Positions 21,871-35,380 of a stretch of DNA of 64,000 nucleotides are shown in pieces. Positions within the stretch are counted from its first letter, which is position 1, and each line of letters opens with the position of its first letter. A program made the position numbers and the translations under genes. This DNA is from Rostratula benghalensis (lineage: Eukaryota; Chordata; Aves; Charadriiformes; Rostratulidae). Under the pieces are notes generated by a model. The model was given only the letters and a program-made list of their open reading frames with translations, was not told the DNA's origin and ran no database searches. Location of the stretch: contig VXAI01000090.1 in the NCBI GenBank assembly GCA_013399305.1, positions 425,102-489,101 of the forward strand, in the 5' to 3' direction.

Positions 21871-24800
21871 TATAAGGTGTTAGGAAAACAGGTAGACTGG
21901 ATTGCCATGTAGCTATTAATCCCATGTTAGGAGTAGTTTGGTTAGATTATATTCTTTTTTCAGATGTGTGTGAACTGTTTATTGCTTAAGCAATTGAACA
22001 GAAGATATCTGTGGAGGATGATTACCTCACCTGAACATTTTTTTCTTAAATTTCAGCTACAGAAGCCATATTCAAGAATGTGCCAAGGAATAAAACTTTG
22101 CTCTAGGTTAAAACCTTCAAACAGAATTTTCATCATGAAACCTGAGTTTGAAATTGGACTTTGACAGCAGGAGAGTGGGGAAAAATGTCTTCAGCAGGAT
22201 ACTGTTTTATCTGTTCTGTTTATATCCAGCAAAGTCTGATCTTGTTATAATTTTCTGAAGAATTTTGCACACATGCTCAGTGAAGATTTATTAAAAATTG
22301 CTAGATGCATTCTCCATATAGTCCTGTGCCTTGTTCTTCTTCCTAAATCTCTAAAGACTTTTTCTGTAATTGTCACTCTGGGCTGTTGCAGACCACATAT
22401 AGGTGAGTACTTAAAATGGGTGGGTACTGAATGTTCTCAGTGATTCCTCCAGGACTTCTGAAAGAAGAATGTGTCTGACAAAAATTCAGATAGACTAATA
22501 TAAATTCGGATAGCCTCATCAAAGTGTATGTGTTGAACGAAGTGGTCTTGTTCCAGGAAACTTGGAATAGGAGTATAGGGACTGATGTTTAATTTTGGGG
22601 AGAGAAACATGTACAGAATGGGTATTTGTTAGCAGTACTGAAAGAAGACTAGGCACTAAGATTTGAGGAGAGAAATTGAGTCCTAAGATCCTGTAGAATT
22701 TCTTGTCTTCTTTTGCTGCATTTTGGTCACTTCCTGCCTCAGAAATAAATCCTTCTGCAGTGGGACCCAGCAAAGAGCTCTCTGTACAATTAATCGTTTC
22801 ATTCCTGCCAAAGAGGTAGAGAATGCTGGTGGCTGTCAAAATGGGTATAGAAAAGAGGCCAAAAAATTCATCTACACTTGTTGTAAGGAATTTTAACTAT
22901 TAAAATATAATAGAATATAATTTCAGAGAATGCACTACCCTCAAAGTTATACATAAGCTTTGAAGTAAGCTGAAGGAAAAGGAAAAGCAAATCTAATTTA
23001 AAGCACAACAGTTTGATCTCTGCTTGTTATGTGTTTGTTTTTTTCTCTAAGACTCCTGGACCTGCCTGAATTTTCCAGTTTTTATTTTGCTTAACAATAG
23101 ATTTGACAGCAGTACAACATGAAGTACAGAGTAAATATTCTCTCCGTTCAGTGGTCAGAGATTTTCCATTGCATCCATCTCTTACAACTATAGCAACAAT
23201 TCTGCAGCGTATGCATCATCCCATATTCCAACAAGCTATAATTTTGTGGGGCATTATTTGAGATATACTAGACACAAACACTACATCACAAATAGGCTTT
23301 ATACAGAGAAACTATACTTGGATTAGTTTTTCTGTTTGGAGTGAGCTTTGGTAACATAGGACGTGGAATTTATAGCTCTATTTCTTGACAGAACAATGTA
23401 GGGGAAACGGGAAATGGAATTTTAATGACCCGCAACACCTGCATGTTGTTTTGTGTACAACAGGGTTGTCACTTCTTAGTCTCATGAAGTTTGATTGTTC
23501 TATTGCGTCTCCAGGTCTGGGAGGCATAGCAGTATTAGAAAGAAACATGTTTTGAACTGAAAAGATAAGTTTCTAGTATTTTAGAGAAAAGCCTGAAAGT
23601 AATATGATAAAAACCTCTAACGTGAATATCCCAAGCCTAAACCAAATCAAAACAAACCCCCCAAAAAATTCACTATTATAAGGAAACTCATGTTTTTAAG
23701 CCAGATCTAGGATTCTGACTAATCATTTTAAGATCTTTGCTGTCATCGGTGCCAATAAGGGCAGAAGTTCAACTCATAAGAAATAAATTTTATCAGGAGC
23801 AATTTAATAACTGCATAATGGGATCATTTTTATATTGCTTATGTTTGCTTGCAAAGTGAAAGCCTAGATATTTAGATAATGCAGTCTTGTTTTCCATTAA
23901 AGATAGTCTTACTCCTGTTTCCTGCTATAGGTAAAATGACCTTAATTCACAACAACTTTCTTTCATACTGATCATTATCCCAAATGATTACAGGAGAAGG
24001 CAATACTTCATCTTGCTTATGGAATGTTTTTCTTGTATTTATTTGCTAAATTGTTGTTGCAGTCAGCTCTTATCCTGTTTACCTAACATGGAAATTAGCT
24101 TAACTTTAAACAGCAGTATACAGGAGTTCTCCTATTGGTCTCACAGAAAGTAACATACCTTAACGAAGTCAAAGCCTGTAGAACAAAAAGTATGGACAAA
24201 TTATTGTTTTTAAGAGGTCTAAAAGAAATAAGGAGTAATTCCACTTCATACTTCTAATTTCCACAGCACTCCATAGACTTACACCCACAAAATATTTCTT
24301 TTAACTTTTGCATTAATAAAATTATATTTCCTTTGAAGGAAATTTACAATATTATAACCCTCCGTTTGAGATCATGTAATTTCTAATCCAATTGCTTTTA
24401 AAAAGGTGTTGAAATACCCCTTAGAGAGGGCTAAACCACTAATATTTGAACAGCTTAAAATATCATCACTTTCTTATTTATCTTGCACTGATGTGGTTAT
24501 CTAACCTTTCTACTAAAAATGCAATGAAACAATAACATTTTTAATTTGTAATAAAAATCATTGCTTGTGTCATCACACAGAAATGGATAACTGGGTCCAT
24601 TCTTACCTTTTATTCCCAAAATGGAATAAGATTCTTTGTCAAGAAACCAAAAATAATTCACAGTTGCTGCATGGAAGGTGATTGACTATTTGATCCTAAA
24701 TGAGTTTTGCCAGGTTTAGACCCAAATAACATTACAGCCTCACAGTTAGATGGTAAAAACTTGTTACAAACATGTGACATACAACAGTGCTCCTGACCCA

Positions 24801-26099
24801 AGGATGTGTCTTTCTTACCAAGAAAAGCAGGTGTCGTTAGAAAAAAACCTGCAGATATTACTTTAGACACGTGTATATTTTCTCATGTGAAATCTTCAAT
24901 CAAGCTTAAGTCTGCCCTATGTGTAAAAGACTTATAAGCAGACAGAAGTGCCTTTGATTTATATAAATTTTTGTAAAAAGATATGACCTTTCTATGAGCA
25001 GATGCATATAAAGTCAGACCATTATAGCTCTACTTGCATTAAATAGAAAATCAGCAGAGGTAGAAAATTGGGCTGTTTCCTTCCAAATGAAGATTTTGCA
25101 GAATTGTGCAAATGTAAGACCACTGCTATCTTTCCCTGCAAGACCTTTAACACTCATTTAAACTGTGCCTCAAGTCTAATTTACAAGCTATAAATTTATT
25201 GTATCAGATATTATTAACATAACCAAAAAAGGAAGAAAACTTGGAAATATGGAAGCATAACATGCTTTCAAAGTGCTCTGGACTCAAGTGACTTCTAACA
25301 TGATATATAATTGGGTTAATAATATAATGTTTTAAAGGATCAGGACTGTGTCTTATCTAGTCAAATGTTCCTTCTCCAACAATGCCCAGACTTTGGTGTA
25401 GTTTAATATGGTATAAAATGTTGCTCATTGAAGATCTGATTCAAATTCTAGTAGCTACATATCGGCTTAAATCACAAAGACAAGGACTGTTTTGTAGTTT
25501 TTGTATAAGCAAATTCCTACAGAGGCTTTGAATTACCTTTTCAGCTTTTCATTATGCCACTGTTGACATGGATAGGTGCTTCTGCAGCAGGTTTGGCAGA
25601 AGGGATGTGTGTTTATACTCTTCTATGATTACTAAGATTGTCCTAATGTAAATCCACCTTCATTGGTGTTGCCAGCTTGTGTGCTTACCTGTACACCAGA
25701 GTACCTGATTATCAGTGCATGCTTCATTCTGCTGACTCCGCTGTGCCGTTATCATCTCTGGCAGATGCTTGAACCCTGGCTCTGAGGAGTAAATAACATC
25801 ATATAGCAAAAAGTTCAAATTATTCATCAAGTGAAAGACTGCTACTTTTCATCAGTATGCTGAGGACAACATGCACTTTTTGAAAAAATATGCGTGCCCC
25901 CCTCAAGACAGATCGGTATCTCTGACAGAAACTATTGCATAAATAACTACAGATAAAATGAACTTCATTTTATTCTACAAGTTTCACTGTGCAGGCATGA
26001 TTATGTTCTGAGGTCAGAAATGTTTTTCAAATGTTTTGACAAGACACTATGACAGAGGGACTAGGTTCAATCTTTTTGTGTGTTTACAAAATAACTCTT
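21871..26099. other. Unique AT-rich sequence, nothing recognised
   Basis: The longest frame, 106 codons at 22839-22519 (minus), is unlike any family I know. Others are 60-70 codons. No repeats of note and no RNA gene recognised. Confidence 0.45.
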
Positions 26100-26260
26100 T
26101 TTATAGCTGTAGAGTGAACATGTGTAAGCTGCAGCATTTCTCATAATTACATAATTGAAACCTGGGTATTAACTGGTTTAAAATTTTACTGGTCTGTATT
26201 CTGTAATCAAGCAATTAATCATACTTTCACAGATTACACTGGAAAACATACAGGGGTCTG
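26100..26260. promoter_or_regulatory. Weak candidate regulatory block
   Basis: Clustered TAATTA/CAATTAAT-type cores (CATAATTACATAATTG near 26140-26157, AAGCAATTAATCATAC near 26210-26225) in unique sequence. Only motif texture supports this. Confidence 0.2.
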
Positions 26261-29200
26261 CTGGTCATTGCCTATCTACTACTTTGAGCAAGTGCTTGAA
26301 GAGGAACAGCTCTCTGTTATTGGTCAGAACTAAGCCTCCTATCACCCTTCCTCATGCTCTGTCTCTCTTCATTAATCTCTTCTTCCACTTCAGGGAATTT
26401 ATCAGAGTCATCAGCTGTAATCATAACCAAACTGCTCAGTGTTTCATGCTATCCTTCCCTCCATGAAACGCTTGTGTTCCATCCATACAGTTACTACCTA
26501 GGCACAACAGTCGCCTGAACTACATCAATAAGAGCACACGTACCACTTCTGACTTTGCTGCCGGTCCTTTCCAGCTCTAATCAGCCAACAGGAGAGTTTG
26601 GACACAGTTTGTGCTGATGGCTGGCTGGTCACTTGCTGACTGACTGCCTCACCACACGTGGCAGAAGCTTTGCTTGGTTTAGTTCATGGAGTTGGAGAGT
26701 ACCTATTTCTTGTTCCAGTGAGTGGCATTGCAAGAGGGGAGATAAAAACAGCCTTTGCAGGGCCTTTACATCTATGAATATGCCTAAGAGGCTTTCTTTT
26801 TTTTCTTGTTAGAACATTCAACAAACCGAATTTTATTAAAACATTGATCAGATTCTTTTTAATTTTTTTTTTTTTTTGTCTGCCATTCAGTATATATTTA
26901 GTTGAATGCACAGGCTGGAATATTGTGTTTTCTGGAATAGTAAATTGTGATGTTAATATAACTGCCCTCCCTGGGAACCTTAACAGGACTTGCATTTTCT
27001 CCTTTTGACAGAGGAGATCCCTTCCCACAAAATGTTAAACTGAGTAATATTGTGATAGGAACTAATTACTGTGTTTTCTTGTTTGGAGAGTACCCACTCA
27101 CGAAACTTTTAAAGTGTACCCATTTTTTTGAATGAAAGATCATCACCCAATGCATGACATACGTGAAGTTGACACACAGTTTTAATTTACAAGAGCACTT
27201 TCTTGCTACCTTGCCTTTCAAGACCAGTTAGGTGTGCGCCACCAGTGGAAGGAGCTTTTAAATCTAGATGCTGTCTTTCCCTTTACTGGACATCACAGGG
27301 AACAAGTTCAGTTTGGTTCTTGTAAAAAGTGTCAGAGTTCTCTATAGATAGGACTTGGCTTTTCTCTCATCATTCATTTTCAACAAAGGTGCAAAAAAGG
27401 CAAGAATATAGCAAAATTTTAATGTTTGCTGTAGCAATATATACCATTAATACCTCAAGCCATTGGTTTTTGGTAGAATGGAGTACAATGTGTTTCATGC
27501 AGCAGTAATGTTAAACCACATCTAGAACATACTTGTCTTTTGGAAGAATGCATGCACAAACGCAAATAATTCAAGTACAGCTGCAGCTGTATAAGTCTAC
27601 ACAAGAAAAATCAGTATTAGAAGTCTTTGCAGTGGGAAAGCATTGAAAAGCGATAACAAATTTGCAATGGAGAAAACTGGTCATTAAGGGAGACATTGCA
27701 AAACAGACAAAGATTGTTTCCTTTGTTTTGGCTTCTGTGAGACCAAAGCGAATTTGCCATTGCTATATTTTATTCGCTATGAAATAGAAATTAAAATAAA
27801 TTGTAAGATAATGAACTTCATCCTTCTGAAAAGAGACACTGAGTCAGATAATAGCAGTAACACTATCTCCTGAAGACAGATTTTGCAGGTGACTAATGCC
27901 AAACTCATTATTGCCCCACTATGATTAATTACTGCTGTCTTGCATCAATCAAGACTCACTAAAATGCAGTTTGATCTGATTTATGTGAATCATGTATGTT
28001 TGTCATTTCACAAGTTACTATAAAATAAAATGTTCAGAATATGAGAAGATATGTCACACTGTAATACAGTCACTAAAGGTATAATTTAATGATAAGCATC
28101 TCAGGCAAGATTCCTCCTCTGTCGTGCTTTGCTCTGCCTTCATGATGAACCAGTTGTGCTCCAGAAGCTACACTATGGCCAGTGCTAAGCTAAACGCAAA
28201 GCCCAAGATAATATAGTTACTCCTGGGGAAGGCTTAGCCTGGGCTCACAACAGGCAGAGCTAACTTGCTTACTAGCTGTCAGGTAAGTTTGCGTAGAGCT
28301 AGGCAGCCTGGGGCATTGGTGGAGTGAATAACTATCTAAATTCATAATTGTGTATGAGCCCCATATTAATAAGCTGTCCAAATGGCAAGGAGTATATGCA
28401 ACATTTTACACTTTTAGATGAAGGATTAAAATTTTCTGGTAGATTTTTACCTTACTTTTAAATAATTCTTGTATAGATTTCAGTTGAAATTTATTTAATG
28501 GATTTTTAATAAATTGTTTTTTAAAAAATCATGTCATGAGTATGCTATGAATTTTTCAAGAGACACAAGGGTTTGATTTTTTTTCCTCTTCATGAGCTTT
28601 AAATTTTCTAAGAAACCATGCAGTTCCATGACAACATTTCATCATTTCCAGTTGAGTTAGATCAAAGAAAATACTTTCAAGTCTCTAAGTAAATATTGGA
28701 GCTCTGGGATGTGTGTGAAATTACACTCCTCTCCTACTGTTAAATCCAGAAATTAGGTAGGTTCACCTGGCAAACTCCATAGTTTTCATTCTTAATATCT
28801 TATCCTGTGAAAGAACAGAATCACTAGAATCACTTCTTCACCTTTTCAGTTTTTAAGAATACAACTGGAACAAAAAGCTACTCCTTGTTTTGAGGAGCAA
28901 ATATGGAAAATAAGATAATTCTATTTACTGTGTTCTTTGTCATAAATACTGATAAACCTAAATGGAAAACTTCTCTGATCTGGAAAGCACCCTAATTGCT
29001 AGGTTCTAGAGCAAGTTAAAACGATGAATCCTATTTATTTCCTTCTGATTTAACTGTATGGCTGTACAGAATTAATTCCAAGATTCATAAGGAGGTAAGA
29101 GTGTGAGAGAGAAAAATCCAGGAATAAATGAAAGACTGAAGTCACACGACAGAGAGGGTAGGAGTTGTTTAGCTTTTCTTCCTAGTTCTAGCATCATACA

Positions 29201-29739
29201 TGCATTTTTCATTAAATTGATATTTGTTAAATAAAAAAAAAAAAAAGGAAGTGGGACACCTTCTCTCCTAACTCCACCTACTGTTTAACCTGTACTTACA
29301 TGACAAGGAAGCTCACAGGGGGAATGTAACTTAGTCCTTCAAGCCCCCAGTTGAAATTTCCAGTTTCTTGGGCATATGGTCTATCATTAGATACTTTCCT
29401 AGCAGATCTGTTTCAAAAAGAAAGGTCACAAGGAAATATTTGTGCTTTAAGTGGTCAGTCCCGTCATTGTTTGATAATTCTGCTCAGAGCATATGCATTT
29501 GGGATCTTCTGTGCGTACAGATTACCTTTTAGTATTAAAAATTTGCTTTAGGTGTTTTTCATGCTTATGTTGTTGCACTTCTTTTTGCAGATGCATCAAT
29601 CAGTCTTTATAAATTGAAGGTGGGCTGTTGGAAGCATCCAGTACAAATTCATTGTGTGTGTCATATACTTCTCTATATATGAGGCAATAGTTTCTTGGTT
29701 CTATCATAGTTTCTATTAGATTTGCGTTTTTCTTGTGCA
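26261..29739. other. Unique AT-rich sequence with poly(T)/poly(A) runs
   Basis: Contains T-runs near 26863-26878 and an A-run at about 29233-29246. The 114-codon minus-strand frame at 27028-26684 runs through the T-run (giving a lysine stretch) and is not a credible gene. The stretch 27840-28030 has some CAAT/TAATTA-type cores but nothing decisive. Confidence 0.45.
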
Positions 29740-29930
29740 CTCAGTGTTTACCAATAAACATTAATAGGAATGAAAACAATTGGGGAAAGTTAACACCAAC
29801 ATCAAGAATCATTCTCTCTTGCATTAGCAGCTAATGAAATTCCTTGCATAAATTTCTAATATGATATTAATGAAGTAATAATGAAACAATTCTTGTAATA
29901 GACTGTTGAACCATTTATGCAATTGCAAAA
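29740..29930. promoter_or_regulatory. Candidate conserved non-coding block
   Basis: Dense ATTAAT, TTGCAT and AATGAA-type cores without homopolymers (AATAAACATTAATAGG near 29753, TTGCATTAGCAGCTAATGAA near 29819, GATATTAATGAAGTAATAATG near 29863). The texture resembles conserved enhancers; function not shown. Confidence 0.25.
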
Positions 29931-32900
29931 ATATGTTTGATTTGACTGGACTACTGTACTGAGAATACAAAAGAAATATTTTGCCTGGTTTTAAGGTTAG
30001 AGATTTTGCCTAGCATATTTTGGGATTAAATATTCTTTAGATATTCTTGAAGTTAAGAATTTATAATGGAAATGTGTTGTACTCCTACATGTTATATGTT
30101 GACATACTGTCTGTGTGCTGTTGCAGCACATTTCACATTCTTTGTCCTCCAAGTTTCTATGAAACATTCATCTTAGGCTCTAGAGAATATTGATGGTCAC
30201 CAAAAGTAGTATTTCTGTTCCTAAAATTAACTAAAGGTTTGAAGCTTCAAAATCCATGAAACTTATCCAACAGAATAGGTCTGTCTCAATGCTTCATGAA
30301 AGTAGAGCTTATAGTGCACACTAAATCTCAGTCTCTCGCAGCTCATGATGTGGCGAAACATACTACAGGTGCCTGTGCACATTCCAGTTTTCTTCCAACG
30401 TCATAGCCTGGCCAGATATGTACCCACAGAAGGGAACTGTGGAATTTCATACAAAACTACATATCCCATGCACCATTGATTCAAATCACAGGTCTGGTGA
30501 AAATAAAATAGTGCTACTCACATCTAACATTACCACCAGTGCGTTTCAACATTCAAAAAACAGATGGCCTGTTCTCGTGCTTGAGAAGCCTCCTCACAAG
30601 ACATCAATCTACTAATTCAATTTAAGTTCACAACCATGAGTAGCAAACAGCAACAGACTCGAATTGCACAAAGCACAGAGAGCATTGCCATTTTCATTCA
30701 GAAAGGTTTTCATTCCCCTGCTGGCCACATTGATTTCTACTTTATTCTTATTAAATTAGAAGTTCATGTAATTTCCTACAAGGTATGATATCCAAGTTTA
30801 CTTCCTTTCTGACTGTCACTATACCCTACTAATTTTCATGTAAGTCCCTGACAGCAAAAATAAGGGGCAACAATGGATTTCTGCATTTTAAATTGTATGG
30901 TAATTGTATAAAAGCGATCATCTTTCTACACATAAAGTATGGGGTGTGAATCCCATTCTTTTCATTATAGGCATAGAGACTATAAGTGGCTAATAGAACA
31001 CTGTAGAATCCACTTTAGTCATGCATGTCTGAGCTATATTCTACTTCCTTTTCACACTTTTATGATTGAAATAGTATAGTAGAGATATTTCTAACTTTAA
31101 AACAAAAAGTATTTGCTATAGAACAAAGAGTTTAAATTACTTTTCTTTTTGTGAAGCTAACCCCCAGTATTTGGCTTGCAGAAAGCTGACCATGAAATAA
31201 GAACCTATACAACAACATTTCTTTGCTTTCTTTCCTCAAAACCATGGTAATTTTACAAATGCTTTTTTTTTTTTTTTCCATTTTAAGATCACCAAAGTAA
31301 GCCAGTGTGCCACTGTGCTAAGCATGGTAGAAATCCAGAGAAAAAACATGTCTTCTGTCCCAGAGACTTTTGTAATCCAAGTGTAAGAATAGAGGGGTTA
31401 TATGCTGGCAGGCAGAATTGATGACATACAAGCATCTTTTTATACCATCAGATAAATTAATGAGTGTCATAGCTGGGGAAGTGGTTCTGCTGTTGAAGAA
31501 CATTACAAATCTGGACATATTTACGTGAAATCTTAACTAACTGATTTTACTATTTGATTAGCTTCTGGACAAATACCCATCTGGACTAGTTCCAACAGAG
31601 CTGGGGTACTGAGCAGACAATCGTTAACAGCTTTATACACTTCATAATGCCACACCAAACTGAAAGGATTTAATGGGAGGAAGAAAAAGAGTAGAATCTA
31701 AGATCTCCAGGGTGCTTTCAGTAAATCTGTGTCTCAATCAAGCAAATACTTCCTTTTTCTTGTCAGCAATTAGTATATAACACATCCAAGAGAGGACAGG
31801 ATCAATAAGTAATTGGTAAAGTAATAACCAAAAGCAAAGCCTTACAACTTTCTTCACATTTTAAATATTTCATTCTTGTCAGTTGCTGAATCCACTGAGT
31901 TTAAGGATGTGCTTCCCACACTCCAAATACGTTAGTCAGTTTTGTGATAACACTCTTCACTCAGATGCACTGAGAAGGGAGTGGAATATATTATTCCATG
32001 ATACTATGGTGCAGATGCATGCAGTAAAAATTACAAGAACTCTTAATGTTGCCTTTTAAGAAGTCTGGCTTGATTTATCATTAGATAATCAATACACAAA
32101 AAGCCAAATTTAGGAAAAAATCCCCCACACATGGAGACTGTAAAGACTTGAAGTAGTAGCATTCATGAAGAGATAGGATGACAGAAAATGTCTCACTTCA
32201 AAGGAGAATGTAGAGCAATTTACAGATATTTGGTTCAAGGTAACAGGCAAGAATGAATCATCTATTTATGCCTAAAACTTTGTAGGCAATCATTACAGCT
32301 TCCAAGTGTATGCTAATTTATACAGAAGATCATCCATATACATATAAGGAGAAAGAAAAAGGTGCCATATCACTTTTTGACATGTATTCACTTATTATAT
32401 ATCAAAAATGTTCAGCAGGAATGACAGTTCCCAGGAAGTGTTCCTTCCTTTGCTTCTAAAACACAATGTAAACTCAGGCAAGTCCTTCACCTTAAATGAT
32501 ACTATTTTCCCATTTCTAACATAACATTCTTCGCAGGATTATTCATATGAGAATTTAGATAATGTTTCTACAGCTTTCTGGCTATAAAGTTTCTACAGCT
32601 TTCTTTAATGAAAAATGAGGCACTAAAAAGCCTGATATCAGTACACCCAATAAAGGAAATCACCTCTGGCATAAAAAATTTACTGGAAGTACATTTTATT
32701 TTAACCATTCACTCAAGCGTTTTTCTATGTTGGTTCTGTAGCATCACATTTATTTTATCATTCTGCATTTTAAGATACTGCTATTTGGAAGCTGTGGGAG
32801 ATATGGAATATGTAGACAACCATATTAGCATATTTTTCTTGATTTCTTTTCCTAGAAAGGCCTTTGGCAAGAAGATAGTCTATGAATTTATTGTATGCAG

Positions 32901-33569
32901 ACTGTAGCAAAGATTCTTTTTTCTGTGTAAGGTTTCTCTTTTTTATTCAACATTCATAGCTCATAAAATAATTCACAATTTCAGTTCATATCTTTAATAT
33001 GAAGACTTAAAAAAAGCCAAACTACTCCAAATCACCCCACATTCTTCCTGCCCAAAATATCACACACAATGCCATGTACTTCATAATCACTGCACTAGAG
33101 CATTGCAACCTGCCTGAATAAATTCATAGTATCTACAGAATAAAAAGTCAGTAAGAACAGAATTGCTTTTTTTTGCTGTTTATGAAAGTTCTGCCATCTG
33201 CTGCAGCATACAGACATGGATTTGATTTTGTTATATTAAAAGGTCTACAGTTCTTTGAAAAATCACACTATATTTTAGATTAAGAAATATGAGTACTTCA
33301 AAACTAGTAAAAATAACAGAAAAGGGATACATTGCATAGTCCATTATCTCTGCTTGTCACCAAGATCCTAACACTGAACTAACTGCTTGCGTAGGTCAGA
33401 ATGCAATCTGATTTGTAGTAATCAGCCAGAAGCAAAGGGAGCATGAAATAAAATATTTGTAGTAATTTTTTGGTTTATCATATATATTTACCCACAATAC
33501 AATAAAAATTACTCAGAAGATCTGTTTAGATGTTCAAGAAAGAAACATGTGATGATTCCTACTCATTTG
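29931..33569. other. Unique AT-rich sequence, nothing recognised
   Basis: A T-run near 31263-31278 and a 16-base direct repeat at 32564-32604 (listed separately). The 99-codon plus-strand frame at 32608-32907 is hydrophobic and AT-driven and resembles no known protein. Confidence 0.45.
32564..32604. repeat. 16-bp direct repeat, period 25
   Basis: gtttctacagctttct occurs at 32564-32579 and again at 32589-32604. Confidence 0.9.
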
Positions 33570-34060
33570 AAACAGCTTCATTTTCTGCAGAGTATGTTAA
33601 AATTTATTGCAGGGACAATCTGGAGTGTCCAGGTGGCTTATCTAATTCTAGGCTGGCTAGTTCAGACTTTACAGAATTTTTTATAGAAACATGAAATGTA
33701 CTGATGGGACTCTTAATGCATTTTGCTTTTTGTCACTTGGGCCTATGATTGACATATATGAAATAGAGCAAAACAATTTCATGGGCAGAGTTGTAGGCTG
33801 AATGAGTCCATTGATTGCAAAGGCTAATAAATTTCAGGAGATTTTCCCACCAAATTATTTACTGGTGGTGTCAGTCAGTAGAAAATCTAGTTATCTGAGC
33901 AATATTTACATAAATTCATGAACACAGATTTGATAATCAACAGTAATAAATTCCAGATATTCAAGATGGGAATCTAGCTGTTCATTTTATATTAAAAGTC
34001 TCAGGATTGCATTTCTAGAAGACAGACTGTCAGGATAAGCAAATTAATTAGGATAATAAA
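33570..34060. promoter_or_regulatory. Candidate conserved non-coding block
   Basis: About 490 bases of unique sequence with balanced composition and few homopolymers. It contains TTAATGCATTTTGC (about 33713), TTGATTGCAAAGGCTAATAAAT (about 33811), GATTTGATAATC (about 33926) and GCAAATTAATTAGG (about 34039). These resemble POU, TCF-like (CAAAG) and homeodomain sites. Regulatory role is inferred from motif content only. Confidence 0.3.
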
Positions 34061-34919
34061 TATAAATTTTTCATTTTAAAATACACTGAATTGAATACAC
34101 CCATTTTTTCTCTTTAAAGATATATGGTTTAGGATAAACAGATTGGTGTTAATTTTTTTGTGCTTGTTTGTGCTAAGAATATTGATGATCCTGAAGCTAT
34201 AAATAAGGAAAAGCTAAAAGCTAAGCAAAAAAGCATCATCTTCCAAACCCAATCATTTTAGTTTTGTTTTGTGTTCAAGTTTTCTAAATATTTCTGAAGA
34301 CTTGGTTACCTGACCCATAGCCATATGCTGAATGTCAGCTGCAGCATCAAACTATGTGAAAAATGGAAAACTACCAAACAAAAAACTGGACACAGCTAGT
34401 ACTTAAAATTACAAAAGCACAGACTTTACAGTCGAGTTCTTATAAAGATTGAGGAAGTGTATAGGCTGCAAATTATCCTTAGAGAGTAATTTCAGTGCCT
34501 GTGTTGTCTAATTCTACCAAAACCAAAAAATCTCAGCCAAGTTGCGGCTCAGGGAAGTTTAGTTTAAGAAAAAGTAGAAAGGGTAAACACCTATCTGTCT
34601 ATATTTTTTTATGAACACCTTGAAAAATTTGCATGGAAAATCAAAGTAAACTAGTTAGACAGGAGTGGCCAAAATATGAAACTTGGAGTAATTTTTCAAT
34701 TTTTTTTTCTATCAAAGCTGGATTGAAATCAGTCTTTTCCAAGCTTATTCCATGAAGGTTATTTAAAACCAAATCCCATACTCAGCAACACTGAAATAGA
34801 ATACTCCTCAAATTAAGTAAGCCTTCATATCTTTTCAGCTATAAAATCAGATGTGTATCTTCTCATTAGGTCGTGTCCTAAGTTTGACAAAAGTAGAAAT
34901 TTTAATCAGTGTTTGTTGT
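34061..34919. other. Unique AT-rich sequence, nothing recognised
   Basis: No open frame above 60 codons that stays within it and no known repeat. Confidence 0.4.
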
Positions 34920-35380
34920 GTTTCTTCAACTGCTGGATGACTACAGCTCTAGAGCAGTTCCCCTGTGAACTGCGTCCTGCAGGGGAGGGCCAGCTTAGAC
35001 CTCTGGTGCCAGGACAGAGAGTACTGCACCACAGCTTCCAGCTTCACATGGCAGAGAGGAAGCCAGGCTTAGATACAAAAGGAGATGCTGAGGGTGCTAA
35101 ATCTGGTAGTAAGATCTGTGAGTTTGTGCAACTTATTGCCTCAGAGCTGTAGGACACGAAAGCATGAAGCTCCATGATCCATAATGTCCCTCATTATTAC
35201 CAGGAGAGAAACTGTGAAAGGAATGAAGCTTACTTTGAGGCCACAGAAAAGTTCAGAGCCAAAACATAAATCCAGTCATGTCTCTGAGGCCTGTGGCAGT
35301 GACTGGACTATGGATACCACCATACCAGGACAAAATATTCCAGAGCTGGTGCTTATCAGATTTAAGCTCTTCTAAATAGT
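34920..35380. other. Less AT-rich segment with two open frames, unassigned
   Basis: Frames of 99 codons (34853-35152) and 63 codons (35184-35375) follow one another on the plus strand in a locally G+C-richer stretch. The translations contain no motif I recognise. It might be a decayed transposon, a retrocopy or a transcribed non-coding segment; nothing decides between these. Confidence 0.25.

Noticed and set aside
26684..27028. 114-codon minus-strand open frame, the longest in the window
   Set aside because: It runs through a T-run that yields a lysine stretch, has no recognisable domain, and fits chance in AT-rich DNA.
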